Origin: Chinchilla lanigera
Lineage: Eukaryota > Chordata > Mammalia > Rodentia > Chinchillidae
NCBI RefSeq assembly: GCF_000276665.1
Contig: NW_004955487.1
Location: 9,410,358 to 9,474,357, forward strand
Length of the DNA: 64,000 bases
Direction of reading: 5' to 3'
Shown: positions 43,421 through 53,534 of the stretch, piece by piece
Layout of the letters: each line of letters opens with the position of its first letter
Numbering within the stretch: position 1 is the stretch's first letter
Notes under the pieces: generated by a model
The model's database searches: none
Seen by the model: the letters and a program-made list of their open reading frames with translations, nothing else
What the model was told of the DNA's origin: nothing
Translations under genes and position numbers: made by a program

Positions 43421-45015
43421 GTCAGGGACCAGGCTTCCCCGCCAAAGGGATCTCCTGATGCTGTTGTTGATATAGAGCCAATTTTTCCAGGAAACCCATG
43501 CCCCACACTTGCTGTTCAACACAGATTTCATCTAGTTCTGTCCAGTGACTATAGACAGCTGTATTCCATGCCAGCCCTATTGTGTTTGCTCCTCCAAGTG
43601 AAAACTGTCGTGTTCATCTCTCATCCTCTCCCTCTCCACACCAATATTTCTCTTCTAGACTACGGTAAATGTTCTGTGAGTATTTACTGAAAGTAGTTTC
43701 AACCCACACAGTAAAAGACACAGTAGACATCTCCCTTCTACAGAATCAAAGAGACGTGTGGAGGCATTTAAAATTTCCAATCATTGTTACCATCAAACTA
43801 ACTCTTACCAAGGGAATAATGTTACACATGAAACAGTTGTGCCTGCTTTAACTCCTGTCTGCACTCTCCCTTTGTTGGTGGTAAGAGCAGGTAGGGATTC
43901 ATTTCTTTTCAATACTTTCCAGAAACTCTTGGAACTGGTAAAACTCAAGTAGTTTTTATACTTCATTTATGAGGCAATAACTGAGTAAGTACCTTGTACA
44001 CTTCATTTATAAGGTAGCCACAGATGTACATGTGTGAAAGTTATCTTAAATTAAATTTTCAAGGCAACTTCAATTTTCAGTACCCCAAACTACATTTGCA
44101 TTAAAAATTACACCTTCATGTCTCAAGGCACCTCTTCAATCATAATTTATTTTGTATAAAAGGGTATAAAATTAGTTTAGAAAGTATGTCCTTCAAATGC
44201 GTTCCCATTTTCTAATTAAAATACTGGTAGTATGCTAATTTTTCATTACCACAGTCAAGTTCAGTGTATTATGATACATATGGACCATACTCCTGTCTTT
44301 AAGATATGTTGATATATTCTGAATGCCCAGCCAATAATAAAAAACTTGAAAGATTATGTATGGAAGATCCTGAAAATATCTTAAAGGTCCAAAGAAAAGT
44401 CCTGAAGAACATGACACACAGAATCACCAGCCTAATACCAGCCTTAGTTAATCACAGTGATGTTGGCAATTACCTAAACTATAGAACCCAGTGACCAAAC
44501 AGTTTTTTTATTGGTGATTTAAAAGGAAAATGCAGCATATATTTTAGCTTTAAGGGGGAAAAATAAAAAACCTGTCTCATTAGAGAAATACTCACGGCCT
44601 TCAGGCTTTTTGCTTAGACGATTAAAGAACTCTTTCTGACTGCCAGCATCCACGCCTAACTATCTTGAGTAGTCAGGCCAAAATAAACTGTCTGAATTGC
44701 AAGTTTCACAGTGTAATTCCTGAACTTAAACTCTTTTTAAACTCTTCCTCATCTTCAGAATTAATAGGGTGGTGGCTACAGGGGTTTCTACACATGGGCC
44801 CAGGGATCAGAACCAGTCCAGTGAGTTCTTATTCTGGTTCAGGGTAAAATGACATAAAATAAGGTTGATATGGCAGGTTGCTCATAAAGCTAAGCTAAAG
44901 TTATTGAACTTATTAAAAGAACAATTATTTATTCTGAAGTAATATTAGCCTGACTTTTAAAAACTGTATTTTATGAAATAGTAGAACAATAATAGCTTCT
45001 GGTAGGTTTGTGGTT
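43421..45015. other. No recognised feature, AT-rich
   Basis: About 1.6 kb of unique, increasingly AT-rich DNA. The 154-codon frame at 43226-43690 overlaps the L2 fragment and has no domain. I see no repeat family between 43500 and 45000. Confidence 0.5.
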
Positions 45016-45018
45016 TTC

Positions 45019-45140
45019 CTTTTTTTTTTTTGGAGACAGAGTCTCACTATGTAGTTCAGACTGGTCTTGAACTCACAGTGATCCTCTTGCCTCAGCTTCC
45101 CAAGTGCTAGGATTATAGGTGTATGCCACCATGCCTGACT
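45019..45140 (-). mobile_element. B1 SINE, minus strand (first of a tandem pair)
   Basis: A T-run of 11, then 'gagacagagtctcactatgt', 'gatcctcttgcctcagcttc' and 'gtgtatgccaccatgcctga': a complete reversed B1 monomer. Confidence 0.9.
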
Positions 45141-45171
45141 TGCTTTTTTGGTTATTGTTGGTTTGTGGGTT

Positions 45172-45332
45172 TTTGTTTTGTTTTGTTTTTAAAGAGGATT
45201 TCACTATGTAGTCCAGGCTGGCCTTCAACTTGCTTATGTAGCCCAGACTGGCCTCGAATTCACCACAATCCTCCTACCTCAGCTTCCCTAGTGATGGGAT
45301 GGCAGGCATGTGCCACCATGATGGACCCAGCT
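45172..45332 (-). mobile_element. B1 SINE with internal duplication, minus strand (second of pair)
   Basis: After a GTTTT-rich tail come 'tttcactatgtagtccaggc' and a second, similar block 'ttatgtagcccagactggcc'. Then 'cctcctacctcagcttccct' and 'ggcaggcatgtgccaccatg'. It lies about 30 bases from the first copy in the same orientation. Confidence 0.88.
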
Positions 45333-45405
45333 TGTTTTTTTTAATGTTTTTATTTGGCCAGTTTAAATTTAGTTTGCCAAGGGCTCTGTAACTCTCTTTG
45401 TTGAC

Positions 45406-45723
45406 TATCTTAGCCACTTTCTCACTGATGGGGCAGAATACCTAAAACCCACAACTTAAAAGGGAAGAGGTTTATTTTGTTTCATAGTTTCAGAGGATTC
45501 AGCTCATGGTAGGAGGCTCCAAGGCAGGAACATTAGGGAGGAAGAATGTGATAGAAGAAAGCAGCTCACATTATGGCATTCAGGAAGCAGAGACACGAAG
45601 AAGGAGCTAGGGTCAAGAAAGACCCTTCCAGGTCATGCCCCAGTAACCTCCAACCAGTACCCTATGATAAGTCACCTTCTACACACAGGAGGCTTCGGGG
45701 GACACTTTCGATTTAAAACATAG
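45406..45723 (-). mobile_element. MaLR LTR, minus strand
   Basis: 'tatcttagccactttctcac' at the left, 'gggaagaggtttattttgtt', 'cttccaggtcatgccccagt' and 'ggcttcgggggacactttcg' at the right. The termini are eroded and no target duplication is evident. Confidence 0.82.
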
Positions 45724-46363
45724 AACTAGATGAGCCTCCTGCCCTCTCACTGACCACAGGGACTTCTCTGAGTCTCCGTCATGTCCTCATACAACCAACA
45801 GTTTGTTAACCACCATTAACCTCTATCCCAAGCCCCCTCCTTTCTCCACCTGACTGTGTCTGTCTATCCTCAGATTACAGCTGGGACCACTCTGTCTTCT
45901 CAGAGGTCAAGCTGGGCATGGACAGAGGCCCTGCGCATGACCTCACCTATGGGTCACAATAACCTCTTTATAGATGTCTACAGTTATTATATCACTTTTA
46001 CACAAGGATGTGTTTGTGAAAAGAACACTCACTCCTCACTGCATCCTGGCTAGGAAGAGAAAGTGATGCGATTTGGATTTCAGTAATCAAACTCCGTTTC
46101 CTACATCTATGCCCACTGTCTAACAGAGTTTAAGGCACCTTAAGGAACTCTCAAAAAAGATTTGAGTAAGTGAATAAATGACTTATTTTTTGCTTCTACA
46201 CCTTCTTCAAAAGTTAAAAAGTTTATATTTTTCTGATGATAAATGTATTTGTATATTGTATGAAATTCACATCTGTTAAAACGTAGAGAAAGTCATTGAA
46301 ATCCTTCCACTAAGAAGTAAACTCTTATTAAATTTGTAAAACCATTTCTCACATTCATGGTTA
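45724..46363. other. No recognised feature
   Basis: Unique DNA, AT-rich toward the right. Confidence 0.5.
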
Positions 46364-46375
46364 ATATGTATTCTT

Positions 46376-46536
46376 TTTTGTTTTTTTCGTCTTTTTGAGA
46401 CAGGGTCTTGCCTTGCAGTTCAGGTCTCCCTTGAGCTCACTTTGTAGCCCAGGCTGGTCTTGAACTCGCAGTGATTCTCCTGCCTCAGCCTCCTGAGTGC
46501 TGGGATTATAGGCATGCACCACCATGCCTGGATTAG
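46376..46536 (-). mobile_element. B1 SINE, minus strand, 12-bp target duplication
   Basis: A reversed B1 with the internal duplication ('tgcagttcaggtctcccttg' then 'tttgtagcccaggctggtct'), 'cctcagcctcctgagtgctg' and 'ggcatgcaccaccatgcctg'. It is flanked by perfect 'atatgtattctt' at 46364-46375 and 46537-46548, a typical L1-mediated target duplication. Confidence 0.93.
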
Positions 46537-46548
46537 ATATGTATTCTT

Positions 46549-46791
46549 ATATGAAACCTCACGTGACTGAAATATTATGTTTGTTTTACATAACCTATAT
46601 TTTCACTCAATTTATCATGAACATATTTTTCAATCAAAAATATGTCTATATATTGCAATATTTAAAAAATCCAAAGTATTGTGAGTGTCTCTATGAATGT
46701 ACTGCATTTTCTTTTTTCATGAAATTATAAATTCTTAAAGTTTGGCTATTACACACTGATGCTACATTGCATATTCCTACATCAACATTTG
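46549..46791. other. AT-rich, no recognised feature
   Basis: AT-rich DNA that may be old L1 3' sequence, but I cannot assign it. Confidence 0.4.
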
Positions 46792-46802
46792 ATGTACTTT
46801 TT

Positions 46803-46922
46803 AAGGTTTTTTTGTTCTTTTGTTTGTTTTTGTTTTTGTTTTTTTTCGGTACTGGGAATCAAACTCATGACCTTGCATTTGCCAGGCAAGCGCTGTGCCG
46901 CTGAGCTAAATCCCTAGCCCTA
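46803..46922 (-). mobile_element. ID SINE, minus strand, 11-bp target duplication
   Basis: A GTTTT-rich reversed tail, then 'cggtactgggaatcaaactc', 'atgaccttgcatttgccagg' and 'caagcgctgtgccgctgagc'. Flanked by 'atgtacttttt' at 46792-46802 and 46923-46933. The B-box and A-box regions are recognisable in reverse. Confidence 0.9.
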
Positions 46923-46933
46923 ATGTACTTTTT

Positions 46934-47249
46934 TGATTATATACTTAAGATTAATTCATATAATTCTTCACATCAAACTATAAATACGTGTGTAATTAGA
47001 ATGTATATTACTGAACTGCTAGAAAAGGACACTAATTTACTTTCCTACCAGTCATGTACGAGATTTCCCTAGAGCTGATTTCTCTTGAGCAGATATTGAC
47101 CACCTCAGTTTTTCAATTAGAATAACAGGAAGTGCTCTACAACAAAATAAAAACTAAAACAAAGGAAAATGAAGCTTCAGTCTCATTCTCAAAGTAATTA
47201 TATTTGAATATTTAGAGTGGGGTACTGGCATCAACATTTTTAGGTAGGT
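46934..47249. other. AT-rich, no recognised feature
   Basis: No supported feature between the ID SINE and an old L1 fragment. Confidence 0.45.
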
Positions 47250-47700
47250 TATTGAGATATGGTTTACATACAAGAAAATGAGTCAGCTTTAAGGATACAT
47301 TCAACACAACCATCATGTTCAAAATGTAGAACATTCTTATCACCCGTGGAATGTTCCTTTGTTTGTGGCCAATCCTTTTATCCAGTCACTGGGAGCCATC
47401 GGTCTTTCTATTACCTGACTTTAAATTTTCTAGAATTTTATGTAAATGGAATCATACACCATTCTATTTTTTGTACCTGACACTTTTGAATTCTTCTCTA
47501 TTATTTCAAATATCAGTAGTTCAACTAACTATAATGTTGCATTGTATGGGTATGCCACAATTTTCTTCTTCATTCCCCAGTTGATGGATATTTGGAATAC
47601 TTTCACTTTGGGGTTGTTATGAATAAAGCTACTGTGCAGAGTCAAATACAAATATTTTATGCACATATATTTTGTGCACATATAATTTCTCTTAGGTAAC
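47250..47700 (-). mobile_element. Old LINE-1 (L1M-like) 3' UTR fragment, minus strand
   Basis: 'tctagaattttatgtaaatg', 'gaatcatacaccattctatt', 'gcattgtatgggtatgccac', 'agttgatggatatttggaat' and 'tggggttgttatgaataaag' follow the reversed 3' region of old mammalian L1s ('ggaatcatacagtatgt' ... 'ttgatggacatttgggttg'). Confidence 0.83.
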
Positions 47701-47714
47701 AACCTAACAATGCA

Positions 47715-47973
47715 ACATGGAAGGGCATGATGGAGGAGAATTGTTCAACCCATAGCAGCTCTTAAAGAAAGTGAGAAATGAGCATCCAGGGACAAGAACG
47801 CACCCTTCCAGGTCACACACACCAGGGACCGCCTCCAACCAGGCCCTGCTCCTACAGCACATTCAGCCCTGAGCTCATCCATAATGGATCCACTGATGAC
47901 ACAGTGCCCTGCGATCCAGTCACCTTCCACACAGAGGAAGCATTTGGGGACATTTTAGACCTAAACCATAACA
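47715..47973 (-). mobile_element. MaLR LTR fragment, minus strand (same subfamily as 37727 LTR)
   Basis: 'cacccttccaggtcacacac', 'acattcagccctgagctcat', 'ccataatggatccactgatg' and 'gacctaaaccataaca'. The middle words are the reverse of 'ggatccatcatggatcagtt' and neighbours in the 5' LTR of the complete element. The 3' LTR portion is missing. Confidence 0.83.
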
Positions 47974-48399
47974 CTGATTTTTAGCAGTTTCACCATGATG
48001 TGCTTTGGAGTGTTTTTTTCTTGTTTTGTTTTGTTTTTTTAGTAGTGAAGGTCTCATGATTAGAAGGAGATGTTGGCATCATTTTATAAATTGTTTGTGT
48101 CCTTCCATTATGTAGCCAGACCTGCAAATCAGCTTAGACCTTCAACACTGTCAGTTTTATTTGTCTTTTAAATTGTCAATGCTTTAGATGAAAAGTGATA
48201 TATATCCGTTTTTCATACTTCAATTATTCATAAGGTTGAATGATGTCTCATATTTACTACTCATTTGCATGTGTTATTGTCTAGACTATGTGTAAGTTTT
48301 ATCCCCTTTTATTAAGAAACTTTATTTTTCCTTAGAAGTTTTCAAGATCTTTTTATGTTATTTATAATATTTTCTCTGCCACTTGCACTGCACATTTTG
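47974..48399. other. AT-rich, no recognised feature
   Basis: Unique AT-rich DNA. A GTTTT-rich word at 48020-48040 may be a degenerate tail of an unrecognised retroposon. Confidence 0.45.
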
Positions 48400-48619
48400 T
48401 TTGTGTTTATTTAAATTTTTTATTAGAATATGCTTGTGATACCTGAAAAACATATGTATATATTCACATCTTGATCTTTTTACTTCTCCTTCTCCTCCTC
48501 TCCCACTTGTCTCTCCCTATCCTCTGGTCCCTTTCCCATCTTCACAAAGTCTGTCTCCCAGTTTATTATCATCTCTTTCTTAAATTATTTATACTTTGGA
48601 TTTCTCATATAAAAGAACC
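48400..48619 (-). mobile_element. LINE-1 3' end, minus strand, left part (split)
   Basis: 'tctgtctcccagtttattat', 'aattatttatactttggatt' and 'tctcatataaaagaa' match the L1 3' UTR copies at 22010 and 52015. It is broken at 48619 by a MaLR LTR. Confidence 0.85.
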
Positions 48620-48971
48620 TGTCTTAGTTATTTTCTTCATTGCTGGGATAAAATACACAAATTACAAGTTAAAGGAAGAGAAGTTTATTTTGGCTCATAG
48701 TTTATAGAGGGTTCAGTCCATGGTTAGCTGGTTCCAAGGCATGGTGGCGTGGCAGATGAGCTGGTGGAGGAGAGCTGCTCCTGGCATGGTGGACAGGAAG
48801 CAGAGAGAGATCAAGGGAGGAGGAGGGAGACAGATGTTTCCAGGCCACACTCTCAGTGATCTGCTTCCTCCAATTTGGCTTCACCTCTCAATGTCACATT
48901 TAACTAAAAACTTACCAGTGGAGAAATCCACTGGGGAGTATAAAGGCTTTACGGGAACATAAACCATAACA
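48620..48971 (-). mobile_element. MaLR LTR inserted in L1, near-perfect target duplication
   Basis: A 352-bp LTR from 'tgtcttagttattttcttca' to 'aaaccataaca' in minus orientation. The flanks are 'gaacc' (48615-48619) and 'gaaac' (48972-48976). Comparison with the uninterrupted L1 copy at 52167 ('ataaaagaaacc') shows the original site was 'gaaacc', so the left copy lost one A. Confidence 0.88.
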
Positions 48972-49250
48972 GAAACCATATAATATTTAACGTTCTATGT
49001 CTGATTTATTTAACTTAGCATTTTTTTTTTTTTTTGGTTTTTCTCTGGTACCGGGAACCAAACTCACGACGTTGCGCTTGCCAGGCAGGCGCTTTGCTGC
49101 TGAGCTAAATCCCCAGCCCCCTTAACTTAGCATTATAGTCTCAAAACACATCTATTTTCCTACAAATGACTCAAATTTATCCTTCTTCATGCCTGAGTGT
49201 ATGTACAAGACCACATTTTCTTTATTCATTCATCAGTTTATTTTTTCTAT
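48972..49250 (-). mobile_element. LINE-1 3' end, minus strand, right part (split twice)
   Basis: 'tatgtctgatttatttaact' then, after the ID SINE, 'cttagcattatagtctcaaa', 'acatctattttcctacaaat' and 'gactcaaatttatccttctt', collinear with the 22010-22790 copy. Confidence 0.85.
49021..49121 (-). mobile_element. ID SINE inserted in L1, 13-bp target duplication
   Basis: A 15-T reversed tail, 'tctctggtaccgggaaccaa', 'actcacgacgttgcgcttgc' and 'tgctgagctaaatccccagc'. It is flanked by 'ttaacttagcatt' at 49010-49022 (its last bases merging with the T-tail) and 49122-49134. Well preserved and very similar to the ID at 52542, so comparatively young. Confidence 0.93.
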
Positions 49251-49657
49251 TTTATACGTATATTTCAACCAGTTTGTGGTGGTTTTAATGTGGAAGATAA
49301 TAAGAGGTAAATCATAACTTGTGCCAGGAAGACTGCTCAGATTTTATATATAGCCAGATATGCTGCTCTTTTCTGTTATGGTTTCTGGCAACATTCCATC
49401 TCATGAGAAGTGTTGCTCTGTGACATAATAGATGAGTTTATTTTACTTTCAGCAGCTTTCCTTAAGGACATTCCTCTCAGGGAACACTCTAAAGAAATGT
49501 CTTCTGTTTGGTAGTATTGTGTCTTTTTTAGTTAATATACTCTTAGGGGTTTTATAGGATGTAATCAATGGATACTATGACCTCAAAAAACTATACATAT
49601 GTACATACAGTGAAGTTTGCATATATCTGGGTCTCAGCCTCTTGGGTGATGATCATA
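49251..49657. other. No recognised feature
   Basis: Unique AT-rich DNA. Confidence 0.5.
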
Positions 49658-49659
49658 AT

Positions 49660-49743
49660 GTTTCAGTCAGGTTTCTATAGAGAAATAGAGCTAATAGTGG
49701 ATGGATGGATGAATAAAAGTGGATAGATAGATAGATGATAGAT

Positions 49744-49786
<43 letters not shown>

Positions 49787-50310
49787 TTCTTATGGAGAGT
49801 TGGTTCATGACATTATAAAGACTAAGAAATCATTTAATCTGCTCTCTGCAACCTGAAGACTTGGAAAGACTAATGGTGCAATTCTAGTTTAAGTTGAAGA
49901 GGAGACTTATGTACCAGCTCGAGCAGGAAGGCAGGAAGCAAAGAGAGATGGATTCCTCTTCCTCTGCCTTGTTTGCTGTACTGAACACTTAGTCCCTTTT
50001 GTGCTACTAAAGTGATACTACAGATGGCATGACTCAGAATAACAGAAATGTACTTAACTTGTGGCCCTGGAGGCCAGGAAGTCCCAGGCTGAAGAGCTAC
50101 ATCTAGTGAGGGCCTTCTGGCTCCATTATAGCATGGTAGAAGGCATCCCACAGTGAGAAATCACCCACATTGGACAGAGCAACCCACTCCCTCCAGTCTA
50201 CCTGCTGGAATGTTAATCTCACCCAGAATCCCCTCAGACATACTCAGAAATAATATTTAATCTGCACCCATGGCATAGTCAAAGTGGCACACAACACTGA
50301 CCATCATACC
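49660..50310 (-). mobile_element. Nested remnants of old MaLR LTRs, minus strand (probable)
   Basis: The outer pieces resemble one old LTR in reverse: 'ttggttcatgacattataaa' and 'agcaggaaggcaggaagcaa' on the left, and 'ctgctggaatgttaatctca' with 'atggcatagtcaaagtggca' on the right. About 49990-50160 looks like a different, MST/THE1-like reversed LTR: 'ttagtcccttttgtgctact', 'ctagtgagggccttctggct', 'gcatggtagaaggcatccca'. Both are strongly diverged, so the boundaries are approximate. Confidence 0.5.
49698..49786. repeat. (GATA)n / (GGAT)n microsatellite
   Basis: GGAT units give way to a long GATA array (49722-49786) with one GATGATA interruption pattern near its start. Confidence 0.95.
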
Positions 50311-51014
50311 CAGTACAGAGAGAAGGCCCTGTGTGGGAGCGGAAGGCCATGTGGACCTCCCTGCAGTCATCTGGGCTGAGGGACACCTGTGGGTGGGATT
50401 TGGATCCAGGGCCTCTCCTCATGGAGACCTTGTCTGCTTACCCTTCAGAAGTGCTCTGCAGGAAGGAAGCACTCAGCCTGGGCTGGTCCTACAGGACAGC
50501 ATGGCCACACACACACACCCGAGTCCCACCCAGGCCTCTTGGAACTGACAGGAGATTCCCAGCGGACTAAAGGCTCTCAGCTCATTCCTCAGGTGACACT
50601 AGAATCTGCAGGGACTGGAGTGGAAGAAATGCTCTTTCCCTAGGTGTTGGGGCTGGGTAAACTTTCTCTGGAGTAAAGGTCTTTGGCATAGGAAATGACT
50701 TAGGGTACTTCAATGTGGTTACTTCCTCCCCTTTTTTCCCCAGAGCCTCACCTTTTCCCCACTTTGAGAGTTTGGTGTTTTTCTGCAGGTAAACTCAGAT
50801 TTCCCACTATGTAGGTTTTTGGGGACAGGCAGCTGGGACCTGCCCATCTGAGACCCTCAATTCATGGCTCCACAACCCAACAAGGCTGTTTCTTCTAGAG
50901 CTAAGGAAGGCTGTGGAGAGAAGTGATTTGACCAGTGGGAGAAGCTGGGCCATGAAAAGGAGTCTGGACTCTTCTGTGCCTACTCATGGCAGTGAGGAAG
51001 TCTCATACTCAAGT
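50311..51014. other. No recognised feature
   Basis: Unique, moderately GC-rich DNA with three overlapping short open frames (50331-50643) of no recognisable family. Confidence 0.5.
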
Positions 51015-51017
51015 GAG

Positions 51018-51150
51018 TAGTACATGCCTCTCATCCCAGCAATCTGGGAGTCTGAGGCAAGAGGATCATAAGTTCCAGAAGGACCTTGGTAACTAAGATG
51101 TCCCTCACTGTGAAGGCCTTGGATTCAATCCCCAGGACTGCAAATAAAAT
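51018..51150 (+). mobile_element. B1-dID SINE, internally shortened
   Basis: B1 part 'ctctcatcccagcaatctgg', 'gaggcaagaggatcataagt', then directly an ID part 'tcactgtgaaggccttggat', 'tcaatccccaggactgc'. The junction lacks the usual A-rich linker and the ID A-box region, suggesting an internal deletion. Confidence 0.8.
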
Positions 51151-51151
51151 A

Positions 51152-51173
51152 AACACACACACACACACACACA
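51152..51173. repeat. (AC)n microsatellite
   Basis: Eleven AC units in the tail of the preceding SINE. Confidence 0.9.
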
Positions 51174-52010
51174 GACCTTAAGTGACATTTTCAAATTTGT
51201 ATTTCCAGAGGTCCCAGCAGGCACTAGGAAGGTGAGTAGGAGAATGGGTTAGGACTCTACTTCTGGTCTCTGGGCCAGAGACAGAGAGGTAAAAGGACTG
51301 ACAAAGTGGCCAGAAGGAGGAGGAGTGGTGGCAACCACGTATCTGGTGGTGGATGGTGATTGATGGTAGAAGAAGGCACAGAGCCTTGGCCGGTCCTGTG
51401 TGGTGCAGCATCAGAGCCCAGCCGTCCTTCCAAAGTGCTCCAGGATACTGCGGGGCCCCTCTTGTTTTGAGGAGGAAACCGGAGGAGGACATGGCGATGC
51501 TTCTGAACTTCCTTTATCCACCATCAGCACAAGAGTGGACGTGTTCACAGGTAATTGCTGAGCAGTCTGCTTAGATTCTAATCATACTAAGAAACATTTA
51601 TTTGAAATTCTTAACATGGGAACAACCTTGTTCCTGTGTAAAAGATTGGCAAAATATAAAAAGAACCTCATTTACTTGACTAACCTAAATGTGCCAATTA
51701 AGCTAACTAGCAGTGGCTTATGCAACTGTTCTGCATTTGGGAAGGCTCCCCACAGAAATGGACTTGGCTGAGTCCAAAGAGTTCTCCATTGCTGACTGAG
51801 ACAACCCAAGACCCTCTGGGTACCCAAGGCCAATAAGTCTGCATCACAGTGTTCAGAATATCAAGGGCCCAAGAACTACTGCCTGGACCAGCTCCGTGCT
51901 CCTAGGAAGGGCAGCTCTCATCTACCTGACAGAGACACTCGACAAACCAAGTATAAGTTAAGACACAGAACCCAAGAAATTTTCAAAAGTGCATCACAGT
52001 GAGTTGGTGC
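51174..52010. other. No recognised feature
   Basis: Unique DNA. A 73-codon frame (51353-51574) runs past a GT donor-like 'cacaggtaattg' (51546-51557). Without a reading-frame or homology argument I do not call an exon. Confidence 0.45.
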
Positions 52011-52014
52011 CTGT

Positions 52015-52253
52015 ACTAAACACATCTTAATTCTTTTTACCTCTTTCCCCCCTCCCCTTCTTATTCCCTCCTCTCATCTCTTGGTCTCTTTCCCTTTTGG
52101 AAAAGATCTGCCTCTCTGTTTCCTATCTCTTTTAGTTTGCTTTTTAATTTATTTGTACTTTGGCTTTCTCGCATAAAAGAAACCTTCCATATTTAAGCTC
52201 ATGTGTCTGATTTATTTCACTTAACAGTATGATCTCAGCTGTCCAGACTTCGA
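52015..52253 (-). mobile_element. LINE-1 3' UTR part of an inverted L1
   Basis: 'tgcctctctgtttcctatct', 'ttatttgtactttggctttc' and 'ctgatttatttcacttaaca' match the minus-strand L1 copies at 22010 and 48400. At about 52253 the orientation flips. Confidence 0.85.
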
Positions 52254-52522
52254 GGGAGAAAAAGGAACCCTTCTATACTGTTGGTGGGGTTGTAAACTCA
52301 TACAATCACTACAGTGATCAGTATGGAGATTGCTCAAAAAATTTAAACTAGAAATTCCATTTGACCCAGCTATTCCTCTTCCAAGTGTCTTCCCAAAAGA
52401 GTTAAAGGTGTCACATTACAGTGATGCCTGCACACCGAGGTTTACAGCAGCATGATCCACATCTTGGGAGCAGCCTCTGTGTCCGTCAGTAGATGAATGA
52501 ATAAGGAGTTTTCTTTTTAAAG
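52254..52522 (+). mobile_element. LINE-1 ORF2-end part of an inverted L1
   Basis: 'ggaacccttctatactgttg', 'gtggggttgtaaactcatac', 'gaaattccatttgacccagc' and 'gtccgtcagtagatgaatga' are the plus-strand end of ORF2 and early 3' UTR. Together with 52015-52253 this is one L1, inserted in minus orientation, whose 5' piece is inverted: the known outcome of twin priming. Confidence 0.85.
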
Positions 52523-52541
52523 ATGAAAATATCTTTTATAG

Positions 52542-52641
52542 GGGGCTGGGGATTTAGCTCGCCGGCAAAGCGCCTGCCTGGCAAGCACAAGGTCGTGAGT
52601 TCGGTTCCCGGTACCGGAGAAAAACAAAACAACAAAAAAAA
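52542..52641 (+). mobile_element. ID SINE with perfect 17-bp target duplication
   Basis: 'ggggctggggatttagctcg' at the start, 'caaagcgcctgcctggcaag', 'aaggtcgtgagttcggttcc' and 'ggtaccgg', then an A-rich tail. The A box region has 'tagctcgccggc' (likely one deletion or change relative to the usual 'tagctcagcggc') and the B box region 'gttcggttccc' is good. It is flanked by 'gaaaatatcttttatag' at 52525-52541 and 52642-52658. The best-preserved SINE in the window. Confidence 0.96.
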
Positions 52642-52654
52642 GAAAATATCTTTT

Positions 52655-52745
52655 ATAGTTTGAAATTTAAATTGTCTCAAAGGCCCATGTGTTAAAGCTT
52701 GGTTTCCAGGGGAGTGGCATTGGAAGCCCCCGGAGGGCAGTCCTG
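52655..52745 (+). mobile_element. MaLR LTR 5' fragment
   Basis: 'tttatagtttgaaatttaaa', 'ttgtctcaaaggcccatgtg' and 'ttaaagcttggtttccaggg' match the start of a rodent MaLR LTR ('tatggtttgaatgtgaattg' ... 'aaggcccatgtgttaaaggc'). It is cut off after about 90 bases. Confidence 0.72.
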
Positions 52746-53529
52746 GGAGCTGGTGAGCAATCCAGGGTTGCAATGGTATGAGAAGTCTTTAGAACATTGG
52801 AAAATTGGCCTTGAAGATGCCAGTGAGACCCTGGAAGAGGAGGAGGAGGAAGGAAGAGAGGGAGGGAGGGAGGAAATCCATGCATAGCAACAGCCAGAGA
52901 AACATTTTCATTTCTCCCGGCATTGTCACCTAGAGTAAGCTCAGGTACTCCTGATGACAGTTCTTGGAATTGCTGGGAATCTAGGATTTCCATGAAACAT
53001 GAGCTGATGAGTAATTCTAATCCTGCATTATGTGGGCCTCTCAGCCCATATTTCATGTTGATGTGAGGTCCCGTGTCTTTCCATTGTGCACAGGACCTGG
53101 CTCATCATGGACCCCATGTCAGTGCCCTCCAACAACTAGCTGCATGGCTCTTATCTCCTCTGAAAGTGGACACTTGGGAAGTTCCTCTCTTTTCTGGGCT
53201 CCTATTTTCCTTCGGTGTAGACTGCTGGCAAGGGTCACTGTGCCAATCAAATGAAGGAAAAATGACAAGTGAAATCCTTTCATGAACTTTAAAGTCCTAT
53301 ATATATGTAAAAGATGTCTTTATTTCTGTGTGATGTAGTGATTTCAATCTGATGTCAGTCTGTCTGCTGTTCTAGGTGACTGTAGACTCATTAATATCTC
53401 AACGATGAGGGGACTATAAGTAGTTAATGCATGGGGATCCCTCTGACACCCTAGGGTATTCAGTGGAACCTTGTGTCTTGGGTTCATCAGACACAGAGGA
53501 GAGATAGACAGAGTCTGAAGGTGGACAGC
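52746..53529. other. No recognised feature apart from a GA-rich run
   Basis: A GGA/GGGA-rich run at 52835-52880 and otherwise unique DNA. The short open frames show no family. Confidence 0.5.
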
Positions 53530-53534
53530 ATGGT

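Noticed and set aside
43226..43690. 154-codon plus-strand open frame
   Set aside because: It overlaps a reversed L2 fragment and has no recognisable domain or splice context.
51353..51557. Exon-like stretch ending in a GT donor-like site
   Set aside because: A single donor-like 'cag|gtaatt' is common by chance. There is no matching acceptor or protein similarity that I can recognise.
52542..52641. Functional tRNA gene
   Set aside because: Box-like promoter words are present, but the A-rich tail, target duplication and multiple copies show an ID SINE, not a tRNA.
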